Source: Zea mays (taxonomy: Eukaryota; Streptophyta; Magnoliopsida; Poales; Poaceae). From it: a DNA stretch of 64,000 nt. Made by a program: the position numbers and the translations under genes. The stretch is from NCBI RefSeq assembly GCF_902167145.1, contig NC_050097.1:227187034-227251033 (forward strand), in the 5' to 3' direction. Shown piece after piece: positions 11,340-21,405 of this stretch. The number at the start of each line of letters is the position of its first letter. Within the stretch, counting starts at the first letter, position 1. Below the pieces are notes generated by a model that saw only the letters and a program-made list of their open reading frames with translations, did no database searches and had not been told where the DNA came from.

Positions 11340-14300
11340 TTCGTTCAAAAGCCTCTCGACAGCTTCATCAATAGCATCATTAGCAATTTAAATTATATCG
11401 AGCGCCTCTTTGACGGATGGGTCAGCTTCAGGGTTATACGGCTCGAGAGGCGGAGAAAGCTTAGCTACTTTGAAACACAAATATCTATTAGCACCGAAGC
11501 TGAAAAACTTACGAAGATGAGTTATAAAGAGCATACCTATACGTCTAGCCCGCTCGGCAGCTTCTTCAGCTCTTTTGGCTTCTTCTAGAGCATCATGAGA
11601 TTCTTTCTCATTCCTTTTAATAGCTTCATTAGCAATTTCTCATCCACCATTCAGCCATACTTCGGAATAAAATTTCCCACCTAGGGTAGTAGCTTCGGCT
11701 GAAGGGTTTCTAACATCATTAGCTGAGATGACAAAATCTGGCTGAGCTACAACCTTAGCATGATCACAGCCAACCCTCTCCAAAATGGATGTAGCTCCCC
11801 AGGCACTGGCAAAGGCACAGAAGTCCCCTCTGTCGCTAAGAATTTCCTCAAAAGATTCGACCTCGCCGTTTATCCATTGAATAACTTCATCAGGATTTCC
11901 ACGGATGAATTTCTGCTCAGAAGAAAACGCTCCAACTTTAGAAAAGTTTTCTTTAGATTTTTAGCGCACCCTATAAATATCTCATAGCATTTTTCCTTGG
12001 TGGCACGAAGCTCATTGACATTCTTCTGTGCCCTTGATCTTTCAATTTCACATATTTCGTGTTTTACCACTTCAACATTACAGTTCTCAGTCACTTCGAC
12101 AACTTTCTTCTTTAGCTCTTGCATCTCGGCTTCATGAGCTTCAGCTTGAGCAGAAAGGCTGGCTTTGCAAGATTTTAATCTTTCCACTAAAGAGAGTAGG
12201 ATCTTATCCTTCTCAAGTGCTTAGTTTCTTAATGTAATGACCTCCGAACGAAGGTTTCCAAGCGCTATTCGACAGCTCTCATCCTCTGCATCTTTCTGGG
12301 CCTTCAGAGCCTTGCTTAGAATCAAGCCCTGGAAAACAAAGAGTGAACACATAACGACGTTAAGAAATACCACAAAAATAGTTCATCGTAACACAAATTA
12401 CAAAATGACAAACAAAAGTATACAAACCTTCAGGCTATTGTAGGCAAGGCTATCCACAAGCTTATCCTTAGTCATCGCAGACAAGCCAAGTCCAAGCTTC
12501 GGATACCCCATGTTATCCATCATTTCACGGCAAACATTGATCTCCTTACCGTCAGGTAGACAGTAGAGGAAATCATCATCGTTATCTCCTCCATATACCA
12601 AGGATCCCTGGGGGTACTTCAACTCCTTAGCATAGTGTTCAGTTTCGACGACTTACTCTGTCGATAGCTGTTTTCCCGAAGCATGTCGAACAATAAAATT
12701 CAAATCACTCTTGGAAGGCGCTGCGGGAGCACATGTTGAGGGTTTTTCTGGAAGGCTCTCTTCCACAAGATTTTTTGGCGCAATTTCCGAAGGTCCCGCC
12801 TCAGCATGGGCAGAAGAAGTGCTGGCAGTGACCATCTCTCTGGCATCTTCAATTTTGCCGCCGGAAGCTTCGGTAGAAGTAGGAGGCGACGTTTTCACAT
12901 ATTCTAAAACAGCGTCCGAAACACTAGCCATCCTCCTCTTGCTCGAAGTTCCTGTTGTAGTAGTTGACAGCTTCGGCAATGCTGTCACCAACATCTTTGG
13001 TTGCTCTGTTGCCTTTTTTGCTACCTTTTTCGATTCCGTCTCTCTGACCGAGTCTGCAATAGCTTGAATAGGCATAGCACGAGCAGTCTCTATGGCTAGG
13101 GAGTAGTTTCTGCCCTTTCAATTAACTTTGTCACATCGACCATCTCAATGCGGCTCGGTCTACATGTCAACACCTTGATTTTCTTTGTCTTTGGCGCACC
13201 AGTAGATGTCGAAGCAGTGACTTTCCTTTTTCTCCCTTGCTTTTGAATGGGAAAGCAGTAGTCTGGGTAAACGAACCCAATAACATCAAACACTCTATTC
13301 AACCTCTTTTTGTCGCGAGCACCGAAGGCAGCTGTCATAGCTTCGTCTTCTGCCCTCGAGTACGCTCCAAGCAGTTCATCACTTGTTGCTTCAATAGCGT
13401 CCAGCCAATCATCATTTGGCTCATCAAATTGGTTTCTGAACCGAAAGGTATACTTAAGATAAACCTGGCCACTCTGGCTGGAGCCAGCGGCGGCTTCCTT
13501 CGGCATTCCCCATTCGTTTGCAAGAGGCCACACTTTATAAGCAATATGCTCTTGAACTAAATCTCTTGTGCCAATATAGGTGCATATGGTGTTGAAAGTA
13601 ATTTGGCATGCTTGAACTTCATTTCTAAGTGCGATGGATGGCCTTCTAATGCCGAAGCGTGATCATATAGGACGTTGGATAACGCCTCTCACATCTTCCC
13701 TCTCATTCAGGTCATTCTTCACGTAAAATCATTCCTTCATCCAAGAACTTGGCCACTTCTTCCGAAATGTGGGCACAGGGTAATTCGCCTCAGAGCGAGG
13801 CACGAAGCTGTAACATCCAAAATTGTTATGATACTCTTCCTTCTTGGTCACCTTCATTTGTTAAGATAGCTCATGAATATTGTAGAAACATCTCGCATCT
13901 GGCTCCAGTCCTTGGCTCCTCACGACCCATATAAAACCCCCACTCTAATAAGAGCTTCGGGGGTAAGCTGATGAAGGTATACCTCAAACGTCTTCAAAAC
14001 TTCGACCACCATTCTGTGCAGTGGAAAGCGAAGCCCAGCTTTCATGAAGCTCCTGAAGACCACCACTTCATCACCTTCTGGGAGGGGAACGGTGTCTTCT
14101 CCCCCAGCCCTCACTATGGACACATCATGAAAGTATTTGCCTTTCATCACTTCAATTTGCCCTTGTCTGATTGTTGATTTCCCAAAAACAACGTGGCTTG
14201 GTTTCCACGGCCGATCTTTGACATCTTCATTCTCACTCTCAACATCAAAGCTTCCAATGTCGCTTGAATCACTAGATAGTCCAGCTAACATTTCATTGGT

Positions 14301-14381
14301 GATTTTCTCTATGTTGGTCCTTTCCATGGCTTCGTAGAAGCCAGCAAGTGTGAGATCAACGCTTTTCTTATCCTCAGACAT
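11340..14381 (-). pseudogene. Antisense additional ORF of gypsy element G (Transposase_28-like)
   Basis: The protein likely begins at Met 14381 (start of an acidic Ser/Asp-rich N-terminus) and continues through broken segments 13920-14381, about 13560-13919, 13096-13533, 12653-13075 and 11870-12187. Segment 1 has the block GLRFPLHRMVVEVLKTF followed by LHQLTPEALIRVGV, the hallmark of the Pfam family 'putative gypsy type transposon' (PF04195). The frame shifts just after 13927, then at least once more; the middle part has a WxxxWFYV-type block (about 13700-13760) and GTRDLVQEHIAYKVWPLANEW (near 13500-13570). The C-terminal part is rich in Ala/Ser/Glu and coiled-coil-like (11870-12187). Function is unknown; it is not a demonstrated transposase. 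It is transcribed, if at all, against the LTR polarity. Confidence 0.72.
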
Positions 14382-14660
14382 TTCGGTGATGATCCCGGCA
14401 GTAACCCAAAGCTCACAAACAATTGCACTCACAGAATAGGAAAACCAAAATGACAACTGTACCACAAAAGCTAGATGGCATGAAAAATATCTTCAACATA
14501 GCCTTCTATATATATACCCAGAGCCCCACAATTTGGTGGGTCCCGCAGATCAGAGTGATTCGCTATTCTAGCGAAGGGAAGGTGTTTTTTCGGACCTTCG
14601 GCTAAAGGCCTTCGTTCATGTCATAGTCTAAATTTGTTACAAATGAACAAATTAATACTG

Positions 14661-14671
14661 CAAGGGGCTAC
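14661..14671 (+). other. Polypurine tract of gypsy element G
   Basis: A G-rich stretch ends exactly before the TG of the LTR at 14672. A comparable tract (CGGGGGGCTAG) precedes the LTR of element H at 32486. Confidence 0.6.
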
Positions 14672-15025
14672 TGTTGGGGGCCTTCCTCTTCCGAAGGTCC
14701 TCAAAAACATAATTAACCATTTGCTTTCAGTATAAGCTATTACAGGGAGTTTCGTCTTCAGGATGGAAGTCTTTCCATCATGACATTCATACATGTTTTA
14801 TGAAATGTAAATATGAACAAGTCAATGTATTGCACGTGTTGTTTTCATCTCTTTGTATTCATGTTTATTTATAAGATGATGAAGACATGTCCTCCATGAC
14901 CTTCGTCTGATGATCATTATGTCCATGGGGGGATACTGCTTCGGAAGACAAAGGTCCTCAATACTTAATCAATGTGTTGCCTTGTTCTTGATCCACAGCA
15001 TTCGATAACAAGTGACTAACACTTG
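14672..15025 (+). mobile_element. Gypsy element G: 3' LTR, truncated
   Basis: It starts TGTTGGGGGCCTTCCTC and shares its first 100 bases with the fragment at 20232-20328. The distal end is missing; unrelated minus-strand gypsy sequence (element J) begins around 15025. Confidence 0.65.
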
Positions 15026-15625
15026 ACATAGCCGCGTTGTTTGCCATCGCGGCAATCCCCACCTCCTAGCTATGGGGCCTTGGCCGCCCTAGGAGGAGCT
15101 TTGTCCTGATGGCAGTTTTTGAGAAGGCAGGTCGAATCGAGGTGGGGCAGATGTCATGGCATACATCATGGAATCGTTGAGGGTGCTCTCAGGGCTATCC
15201 ATGAGCAGGGAGGGGTCCCTGCCGTGCTGACAATGAGGTATTCCTAGGCCAGGTTATGACTGGTCCCGCTTGATGAGGACCAAGTCCGCCTTCTGACCCT
15301 AACAGGAGGAGGTCGTGGAACGAGTCCTAGATGGGATCTAGCATTCTCACAACCTCGACGAAAGCGGGTCACAGCACACGACGCCGCCCATTACCTCCTC
15401 TTGGGGGACCAAGACAAAGGCTGCCAAGGCCTTCGGTAATATCGAGTGAGTCGCTTGTCGAGGGAACCGAGGCTTCTGGGGCCCTGTCTATTGTTCCCTC
15501 GTCGTTGCTGATGAATTCGAGAATCCCACAACGAATGGTCGTTCTGGGGGTCTAAATTGTGTCAATATATCATTGCTTGAAGAACTTCGTTGGGAACGCG
15601 CAAGGCTCCTACCCGGCGCACCGAC
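15025..15625 (-). mobile_element. Gypsy element J: leader and internal fragment
   Basis: Read on minus, the LTR end at 15626 is followed by GTCGGTGCGCCGGGTAGG (about 15608-15625), the type of post-LTR primer site common in grass gypsy elements (usually TTGGCGCGCCAGGTAGG). Downstream, short broken frames (for example 15488-15673) could be gag leader; no domain is recognisable. Confidence 0.55.
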
Positions 15626-16490
15626 TGTCGAAGTTTTGAACTCACTACGACAAGTAAATTTTTGTGTGCGCAATGCAAGCTTTGGATGGTGTGCACGATG
15701 GACGCAGGGTTTATACTGGTTCGAGCAGAACGTCTCTACATCCAGTCATCGGTGGCTTGCGCAACCGGCACCATTGTTGATCAATGCTCGTAGTAGGGGT
15801 TACAAGTGAGCGAGAGAGGGAGGAGAGGCTCCCAAGTCTCTTGTGGTGGAGGAGGTGGAGCTAAGGGCTACAGAGTGGAATCCTAACTATACGTTTTTGT
15901 TGGGCGATAGGGCTTCGGGCCCTAGGTCCTCGTCGATGCATCCTCCTTCCTCTCGTCGGTCCATCGTCTTTACGTCTGGGTGCCCGTCTTGGCGTCTTCT
16001 CGTATGTTTGTCCTCCCGTGTACGGGGACCGACCTCCTCCTTTTATAGGCCATGGAGGGGGTCTGTCAGTGGTGGATTCCTCAAGGAGTCATCGAGCGAT
16101 GGTAAAACCGAGCGTTCTTCATGGGGTGAAGCCACGCGCGCCCATGGGTCCTAGGGTCATCTGGTTGTCTTGTATTCTTTACAGTGGACGGCGCAGGCAG
16201 CGTGGGGCCCGAGTACCATCATTCGAGCTACACCGACACCTGGCCTCTGTAGTTTGGGTGCCCATCTGGGTGCGCGGGTCATAAATGCGTCGTAGTCCGA
16301 GGGCTTCGTCGGTCATGAGTGCGCTACAGGCCGAGGGGCTGGTAGGCCATGAGTGGGAGGCGGACCAGCGCCTCTGTCGCGGCTTGGTGTCAGGCGTAGT
16401 TAATGTTGCCAGTCACTTATGAGGGTGGTCTCGGGCCGGGCGAGGGATCTACTCGAGTGATTTCCCGTCGGTTCGCCTGGCCCCGTGTCT
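15626..16490 (-). mobile_element. Gypsy element J: 5' LTR
   Basis: A minus-strand LTR that ends ...AACTTCGACA at 15626. A TATA box CTATAAAAGG lies on the minus strand near 16034-16045. The stretch 15700-15760 (TTTATACTGGTTCGAGC) is a word frequent in R/U5 regions of maize gypsy LTRs. The high end is not clear because a MITE lies at 16492-16622 and sequence of similar composition continues to about 16720. Confidence 0.6.
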
Positions 16491-16491
16491 A

Positions 16492-16622
16492 GGGGCATGT
16501 TTGGTTTGATGCCTAACTTGCCACACTTTGCCTAACTTTTCTACCTAAGGTTAGTTCTTCAATTCGAAAGACTAACCTTAGGCAAAGTGTGGCATATTTA
16601 GCCACGAACCAAACAACCCCTA
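16492..16622. mobile_element. Foldback MITE
   Basis: A near-palindrome: TAGGGGCATGTTTGGTT at the left and AACCAAACAACCCCTAG at the right, with further complementary interior (TTGCCACACTTTGCCTAA against TTAGGCAAAGTGTGGCA). This is the TGTTTGGTT class of grass MITEs, probably Tourist-like, but the target duplication cannot be separated from the palindromic ends. Confidence 0.75.
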
Positions 16623-17088
16623 GGTCCGCCACACTCGACCTTAGGCTCGGTGTCGCGGGGTTCGTTCGGAAGCGGGTGTTTTCAGGGTAGATGTTTCCTT
16701 TTTTTCCCAGCTCACCGACGGCGCTAGTTGCCATAAGCTTTTCTCTAGTACGCTTACTGACTGATGGGTCCCAGGGACTGGGGACCTTTTCCTTGATAAA
16801 ATTATTATTAGGTCGAGCCACGAGCTAGCTTTCTCGAGCCATAAAATATAGGCTCAGCTCAGGCTCGTTCTAAGCGTTGAGCCATTGCGAGTCTGAGCCG
16901 GCTCGTCTAACTCGAGCTTTTTTCAGACATATTGGTGCAAAACTTTCCATTTCTGACAGCAGACATGATCCAAAGTCTTAACCATCTTAAATTTGAGAAA
17001 GAATGGTGTGGTTATGGATCAATAATATCATATGACTTCTTATATATTACTCCTGTCATATAGAAGTAATATATTCATGTCACGGAAC
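16623..17088. other. Intergenic with degenerate GAGC-rich repeat
   Basis: 16623-16720 may be the outer part of the J LTR. 16814-16920 contains repeated GAGC/GCTC words (GGCTCAGCTCAGGCTCG), a common degenerate plant MITE composition. No gene is seen. Confidence 0.45.
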
Positions 17089-17575
17089 TAGAGATGGCAA
17101 TGGGTACGAGTAAATAACCGTGGACAATTATCCATTGGATATGAGTATGGTGGAATTTGGTATCCACGGGTATGGTTATATATAATAAGGTATCCGTGAA
17201 TAATTTTTTCCGGGTATAGATATCCAGTATCCATATTCGTTACCCAATGGATATATGACATATGAGCCATCCAGATTTAATATATTATCCTAAATTTTTA
17301 TTTTTCAATTTTTATCCATGACATGTTGCTTGATGTTGAAATTTTCATTTAATGTTGTTGAAATGATAATTGTTTTTGAAATGTGATAAAATTATTGTTT
17401 GATGTTGAATGCTAAAATTGTAGTGGGCGGGCGGATAACGGATATCCGTCGAATTGCGAATACCCGGCGGATACGGATATAAGTAGAGATCCATACCCAC
17501 GAACGTTTATGGATACGGATATGAGTTGAGTTTTGTTTTGCGGGTATTGATTCGCGAACTATATATCCATCCCTA
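17089..17575. mobile_element. hAT-like MITE (TAGAGATGG / CCATCCCTA ends)
   Basis: The ends TAGAGATGGCAATGGGTA and, reversed, TAGGGATGGATATATAG form a short terminal inverted repeat. The interior is full of GGATAT/ATATCC words, as in other members of this widespread hAT MITE group. The 8-bp flanks CACGGAAC and CACACCTA match only in part, so the target duplication has decayed or the ends are slightly off. Confidence 0.6.
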
Positions 17576-17744
17576 CACACCTACATTGCCGCACAAACTC
17601 AGACGTCCTGGATTTTATTCATGTAACAGAACGTCCTACATGATCCATGGTGTGCACCGCATGCTTCACATGAGTACGTACGATATACCAACGACTGAGC
17701 ATGATTGTATTGGAATAGCTAGCTAGTATATATACTACTGCCCG

Positions 17745-18044
17745 CTAATAACGGCAGCGCGGCATGGGCAGGTTGCAGATGGCGAAGAGCCTCGCCGCGT
17801 TGGGGCTGCGGATGTAGCTCCCGTAGTTGGGGCTGCGCGCGTACCCGCACAGGCACCCCTGCTGCGCCCGCAGCTGCGCGCAGCACGCCGGCGGCACCGC
17901 GCCGCCGAACAGCGCCGGCCCCGCGCACGGCGTCAGCTGCGCCGGGTTGCACGGGTTCGCGGCCTCCGTCGCCGTCGTGGCCAGCAGGAGCAGCAGCAGG
18001 GCCACGGCGCGCCCCGTCGGCAGCGTTGTCGTCGTCGTCGTCAT
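17745..18044 (-). CDS. Type II non-specific lipid-transfer protein (nsLTP2)
   Basis: A single-exon ORF of 99 codons. Residues 1-28 are a signal peptide: a Thr-rich start, a Leu-rich core (LALLLLLLAT-like, residues 15-23) and cleavage probably after Ala28/29. The mature part has eight cysteines at 32, 40, 54, 55, 64, 66, 90 and 97. Their spacing C-7-C-13-CC-8-C-1-C-23-C-6-C is exactly that of type II nsLTPs, with CLC at 64-66. Four disulfides would stabilise a small helical protein with a hydrophobic cavity that binds lipids in the cell wall/apoplast; roles in cuticle, seed or defence are known for the family, but which applies here is not shown. The coding part is very GC-rich, as usual for grass genes without introns. 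It is the only intact host gene in the left 34 kb. Confidence 0.93.
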   Translation of the reverse strand: MTTTTTTLPTGRAVALLLLLLATTATEAANPCNPAQLTPCAGPALFGGAVPPACCAQLRAQQGCLCGYARSPNYGSYIRSPNAARLFAICNLPMPRCRY

Positions 18045-18147
18045 CGCTGTTTCAGCCTGAGCTGTTGTTAGTTTGGTCGAGTGATGATAGTAACGTGCGT
18101 GGTGCGATCGACGCCGGCGTGCCGTGCTGGGCGCGCGCTGAGGGTAC

Positions 18148-18157
18148 TATTTGTAGC
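18148..18157 (-). promoter_or_regulatory. Putative TATA box of the nsLTP gene
   Basis: CTACAAATAG on the minus strand lies about 105 bases upstream of the ATG, placing a likely transcription start near 18115-18125. It is a variant TATA box and is the best candidate in the 250 bases upstream. Confidence 0.5.
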
Positions 18158-18232
18158 GGCCGCGGGCGGCGCGGTTGGTGAGAGCGAGGCGCTGCCTGTG
18201 CTGTGACCTGCGAGTGCTAAGCGTGGCGGCCC

Positions 18233-18328
18233 AGCATGCACAGGGCTGGTACATACGTGTCGACGGTGACGCCTCGGCGCGCGGTGCGGTGGATAAATAG
18301 ACGACGACGACGATTGAGATAGTTGCAT
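18233..18328 (-). promoter_or_regulatory. Possible RY-type elements upstream of nsLTP
   Basis: GCATGCA occurs at about 18233-18239 and TGCATGC near 18323-18329. CATGCA/TGCATG words (RY motifs) bind B3 factors of the ABI3/FUS3 group in seed genes. The motif is short, so this is only suggestive of seed expression. Confidence 0.3.
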
Positions 18329-18519
18329 GCGTCGGGTGGTGCGCGAACAGCGGCGGGCATCGGTCGCTTCGATCGGCAGCTGGGAGTTGTGAAATGCATT
18401 GAATTTCCGTCGTCTGGTCTGATCGACCGGCCGGTTGGAAGTTTTTCTTCCCTTTTCTTTTTGTTTCTGACCAAGACGCGTGTCGGGGTGTGTGGAATTA
18501 TGGGTTGGTTGGGTTGTCA

Positions 18520-19040
18520 CGGTAAAAAAAAAGATGCTATAGAGTGTGAGATGTAAAAAAGATAAAAAAACCTTTGAAGCAAAACCACCTAAAACCGCAA
18601 GAAATTCTTATATATATATTTTCAAAGTTCATTCCAAAAGTCGCTAAAATCAAGTACACAAATGTTTTCAGTTTTACACTACGAAAAAATCGGCTTTAGA
18701 AAAAATATGCTTTCTAGATCTAGCTCTTTGGTTCGGCTTTTTTTAAGAACAAAGCTAAAGCCAAAAATCAAATCAAACATAACCTAAGTTTTGAAAGAGA
18801 ACGGTTCTCTTTTACATAGTACTACAATTCACTCCAACTCATAATATAAAGTGACACATGGATCCAAATATACGGAGATGTAAGTGCAGATATATATGGA
18901 GCTAGAATGAGAACATCATAAGGGAACATATCCAATGCATATGAAATTTTGGTGTATATAGGTTACACATGAACTAACAAATCTACAAAAAAAATCTAAA
19001 AAACTTCATATAAATGTTCTCCTATTTTGTATTCCTTTTT
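18520..19040. other. Intergenic, AT-rich
   Basis: No open frame of note and no recognised domain. A partial inverted pair (TCGGCTTTAGAAAAA near 18690 against CGGCTTTTTTTAAG near 18734) suggests an old MITE, too decayed to call. Confidence 0.4.
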
Positions 19041-19057
19041 ATATATTGTTTGATGCG

Positions 19058-19566
19058 ACCAAGAGGACGCCCGTCCACGACACATCGCCAGGCGTGCTGA
19101 CTGCCACCGTACGCTCCGACAACGTCAATGCCATAGCGCACGTCGTCGGTGATAGTGGCAGGCGGGACGACGAGGTCGTGGTGTATGCGCACTGCGCGCG
19201 AGAGCTGGTGCCGCTGCCCAGGGGTGCCATGCTGCCCGTGACGTTGGTCCCGCTCCATGGCTTTCCCTGTTTGCCTACTCCACGTTACCGCACCAGAGGT
19301 CTTGTTCGCACCCGTAGGGCTGCTCGACATGTTCAATGTCGGTGCCGTCATCAAGAAGTGTGTCGTGACCCGGGCCATGGCGCTAAGGGTCCGTGGGTCG
19401 TGGGTGCGGTCTGTTCAGTGCCTACTATTCGCGGGAGCCGGCGAGGTGCCTGCTAGACTCGGTGGAAGTGGAGTTTAGTTATGATGCTGACATCAACCTC
19501 GTGTTCGTCGACCTGCCCGTGCCAGAGCAGGAGTTGTACCGGTGGACAATGGAGATTGTGGTGTAG
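19058..19566 (+). pseudogene. Raffinose synthase family (GH36) C-terminal fragment
   Basis: Three consecutive segments in three different frames match, in order, the C-terminal end of plant raffinose synthase/alkaline alpha-galactosidase-like proteins. First 19076-19250, with VVVYAHCARELVPLPRGAMLPVTL. Then about 19295-19390, with VLFAPVGLLDMFNVGA. Last about 19450-19566, with VEVEFSYDAD and DLPVPEQELYRWTMEI, ending in a TAG at 19564-19566 at the family's usual C-terminus. Normal members have about 750-800 residues; only the last 170 or so remain, without catalytic Asp residues. At least two frameshifts make it non-functional. The family transfers galactose from galactinol to sucrose. Position upstream of a Helitron-type terminus suggests gene capture. 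Confidence 0.78.
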
Positions 19567-19984
19567 GTCGTGAAGCGCGGGCGCAGGCGTCAACGTTAGC
19601 ACTTGTCTTCGCATCTGAGCCACTCTAAGCTGAAGACCATTGCCATTTGTGATGTGCATGAGAGATGTATTGTGGTGTCTTGCTGTATAATTGGCAAGGA
19701 GAGAGTATGGTTTGCTATGTCTGTATTTGTATACTCTATGTGCTCTGAATGTTGTATAATACTGGACAATAAAGGATGATGCTCCTTCAATGGGAATCTC
19801 TTCTCTAAACAATTAATAGGAATCTAATCTTCTTTATTTCGATCTTGTATTATCAACTTAGGATTTGCTTATTTCGATTAATAGTAACATTGAGCTAAAT
19901 TTTGATTGTTCGAAATGGCAAACTTCGACATTTGTAATGATTGTTAAGTTGATTCTTGATAGCAACACTAAATAATGACCTATG

Positions 19985-20028
19985 CGTGCACAAGTGACAT
20001 CCGTTGCAACGCACAGGCATATACCTAG
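19985..20028 (+). mobile_element. Helitron-like 3' terminus
   Basis: CCGTTGCAACGCACAGGCATATAC followed by CTAG and then T (CTAG at 20025-20028). Plant Helitrons end in CTRR, insert between A and T, and in grasses very often have a GTTGCAACGCAC hairpin word just inside this end. The matching 5' TC end was not found, so the element's length is open. The raffinose-synthase fragment lies 460 bases inside the end. Confidence 0.65.
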
Positions 20029-20231
20029 TATAAAAGATAATTGTCCTATTTATGTGGACCATATCATTTTGAAGGATATATAAAAATCGCTATTTTTTCT
20101 TTCTACATAGTCATTTACATGTGAATTTGGGAAAATGTTTGATTTTTAGAGAATTTTTTTTGCATATAAATAGTCTTTAGAGATGTAATTGTTGCATAAC
20201 CATAGTTCTATCACGATATGGGCATTGTTTC
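20029..20231. other. Intergenic, unassigned
   Basis: AT-rich flank between the Helitron-like end and the gypsy LTR fragment. Nothing is recognised. Confidence 0.45.
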
Positions 20232-20328
20232 TGTTGGGGGCCTTCCTCTTTCGAAGGTCCTCAAAAACATGACTAACCATATGTTTTCAGCATGGTATGG
20301 ATTATTACAGGGAGCTTCGGCTTCAGGA
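20232..20328 (+). mobile_element. Gypsy LTR fragment (same family as element G)
   Basis: The first 97 bases of a G-type LTR, starting TGTTGGGGGCCTTCCTC, with no polypurine tract before it, so it is probably the start of a 5' or solo LTR. It breaks off inside the word CTTCAGGATG and joins copia C LTR sequence. Confidence 0.75.
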
Positions 20329-21405
20329 TGAGCAAGGGAATAAATCGAGTGGAGATCAACACAAATGAACACGGCGATTTGTTTACCGAGGTTCGGATCC
20401 AAAGAACCTAGTCCCCGTTGAGGAGGCAACAAAGGTCGGGTCTATTCCAACCATTTCCTTCTCTCAATCGGTCACACAGACCAGTCGAGTGCTTCTCCTT
20501 AATCACTTGGGTTACTCAGACCCAGCAAAGATCACCACACACTTAGGTGTCTCTTGCTAGCTTTACAAAGCACTTAGAAGAATTAGAGTGATAAGGAAAA
20601 AGCAATCCAAGCAACAAGAGCAACAAAAGAAACACTAAACACCCTCTCTCAAGTCACTAAGTAATTGAGTTGATTTTGAGGCTTGGAGAGGATTTGATCT
20701 TTTGATTGTGTCTTGGAGTGTATGCTTTTTGCTCTTGTATTGAATATTGAGGTCTGAAAACTTGGATGGCTTGAATTGTGGTGGTTGGGGGTATTTATAG
20801 CCCCAACCACCAATCTAGTCATTGCTGTCGATGGGCACACCGGATAGTCCTGTGGTGCACCGGACATGACACTGTTCATTGTCCGGTGCGTGCCACGTCA
20901 GCAGACCGTTGGGGTTTGGAGCGGTTGCCCGTTGAAGTCCTTTGTCCTCTTGCGGTACCGGACAGTCCGGTGGCACACCAGACAGTCCGGTGCTTTCTGA
21001 CTTCGCAGCTCTGACTTCTGCACTGTGCACTTTCACTGTTCATCGTAGTCGACCATTGGGCATAGTTGACCGTTTCTCCGTTGGCTCACCGGACATGTCC
21101 GGTGCACACCGGACAGTCCGGTGAATTATAGCGGAGGGACTCCTAGAAAACCCCAAGAGCGGCCAGTTCGTGGGTGCCTTGGCATGGGCACCGAACAGTG
21201 TCCGGTGCGCCACTAGCAACACCAATGCTTGCCTTTGCTCCAATCTTTGTAGAGTTCCCCAACTCAATTTCTTTGTTGGTTTATGTTGAACTTTATGCAC
21301 TTTAGATAAATGACAACTAGGCAAACTAGTTAGTCCACGTGGTTTGTGATGGACATCAAACACCAAAATTGATTATAGGAAATGATTAAGCCCATTTCCC
21401 TTTCA
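20329..21405 (-). mobile_element. Sirevirus C: 3' LTR, distal end missing
   Basis: A minus-strand LTR that begins TGAAAGGGAAATGGGC at 21405. It matches the 5' LTR (28961-30239) base for base over long stretches but lacks the last 175 or so bases (equivalent to 28961-29135). CACCGGACAGTCCGGTG-type palindromes occur at about 20940-20960, 20975-20995 and 21089-21123. Confidence 0.9.

Larger units (their letters stand above)
10440..15025 (+). mobile_element. Ty3/gypsy element G: 3' portion (repeats, antisense ORF, PPT, 3' LTR start)
   Basis: LTR polarity is plus: a purine tract CAAGGGGCTAC (14661-14671) directly precedes the LTR start TGTTGGGGGCC at 14672. Upstream lie an antisense ORF region (about 11340-14381) and a tandem repeat array (10583-10838), an arrangement known for Tat-lineage gypsy elements that carry additional ORFs. 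Gag and pol of G are not in the window. The 3' LTR is traceable to about 15025, where it meets element J. The left limit is approximate. Confidence 0.6.

Noticed and set aside
18068..18520. 150-codon minus-strand frame upstream of the nsLTP gene
   Set aside because: It overlaps the LTP promoter, has no domain and a His/Arg/Ser/Thr composition typical of GC-rich chance frames.
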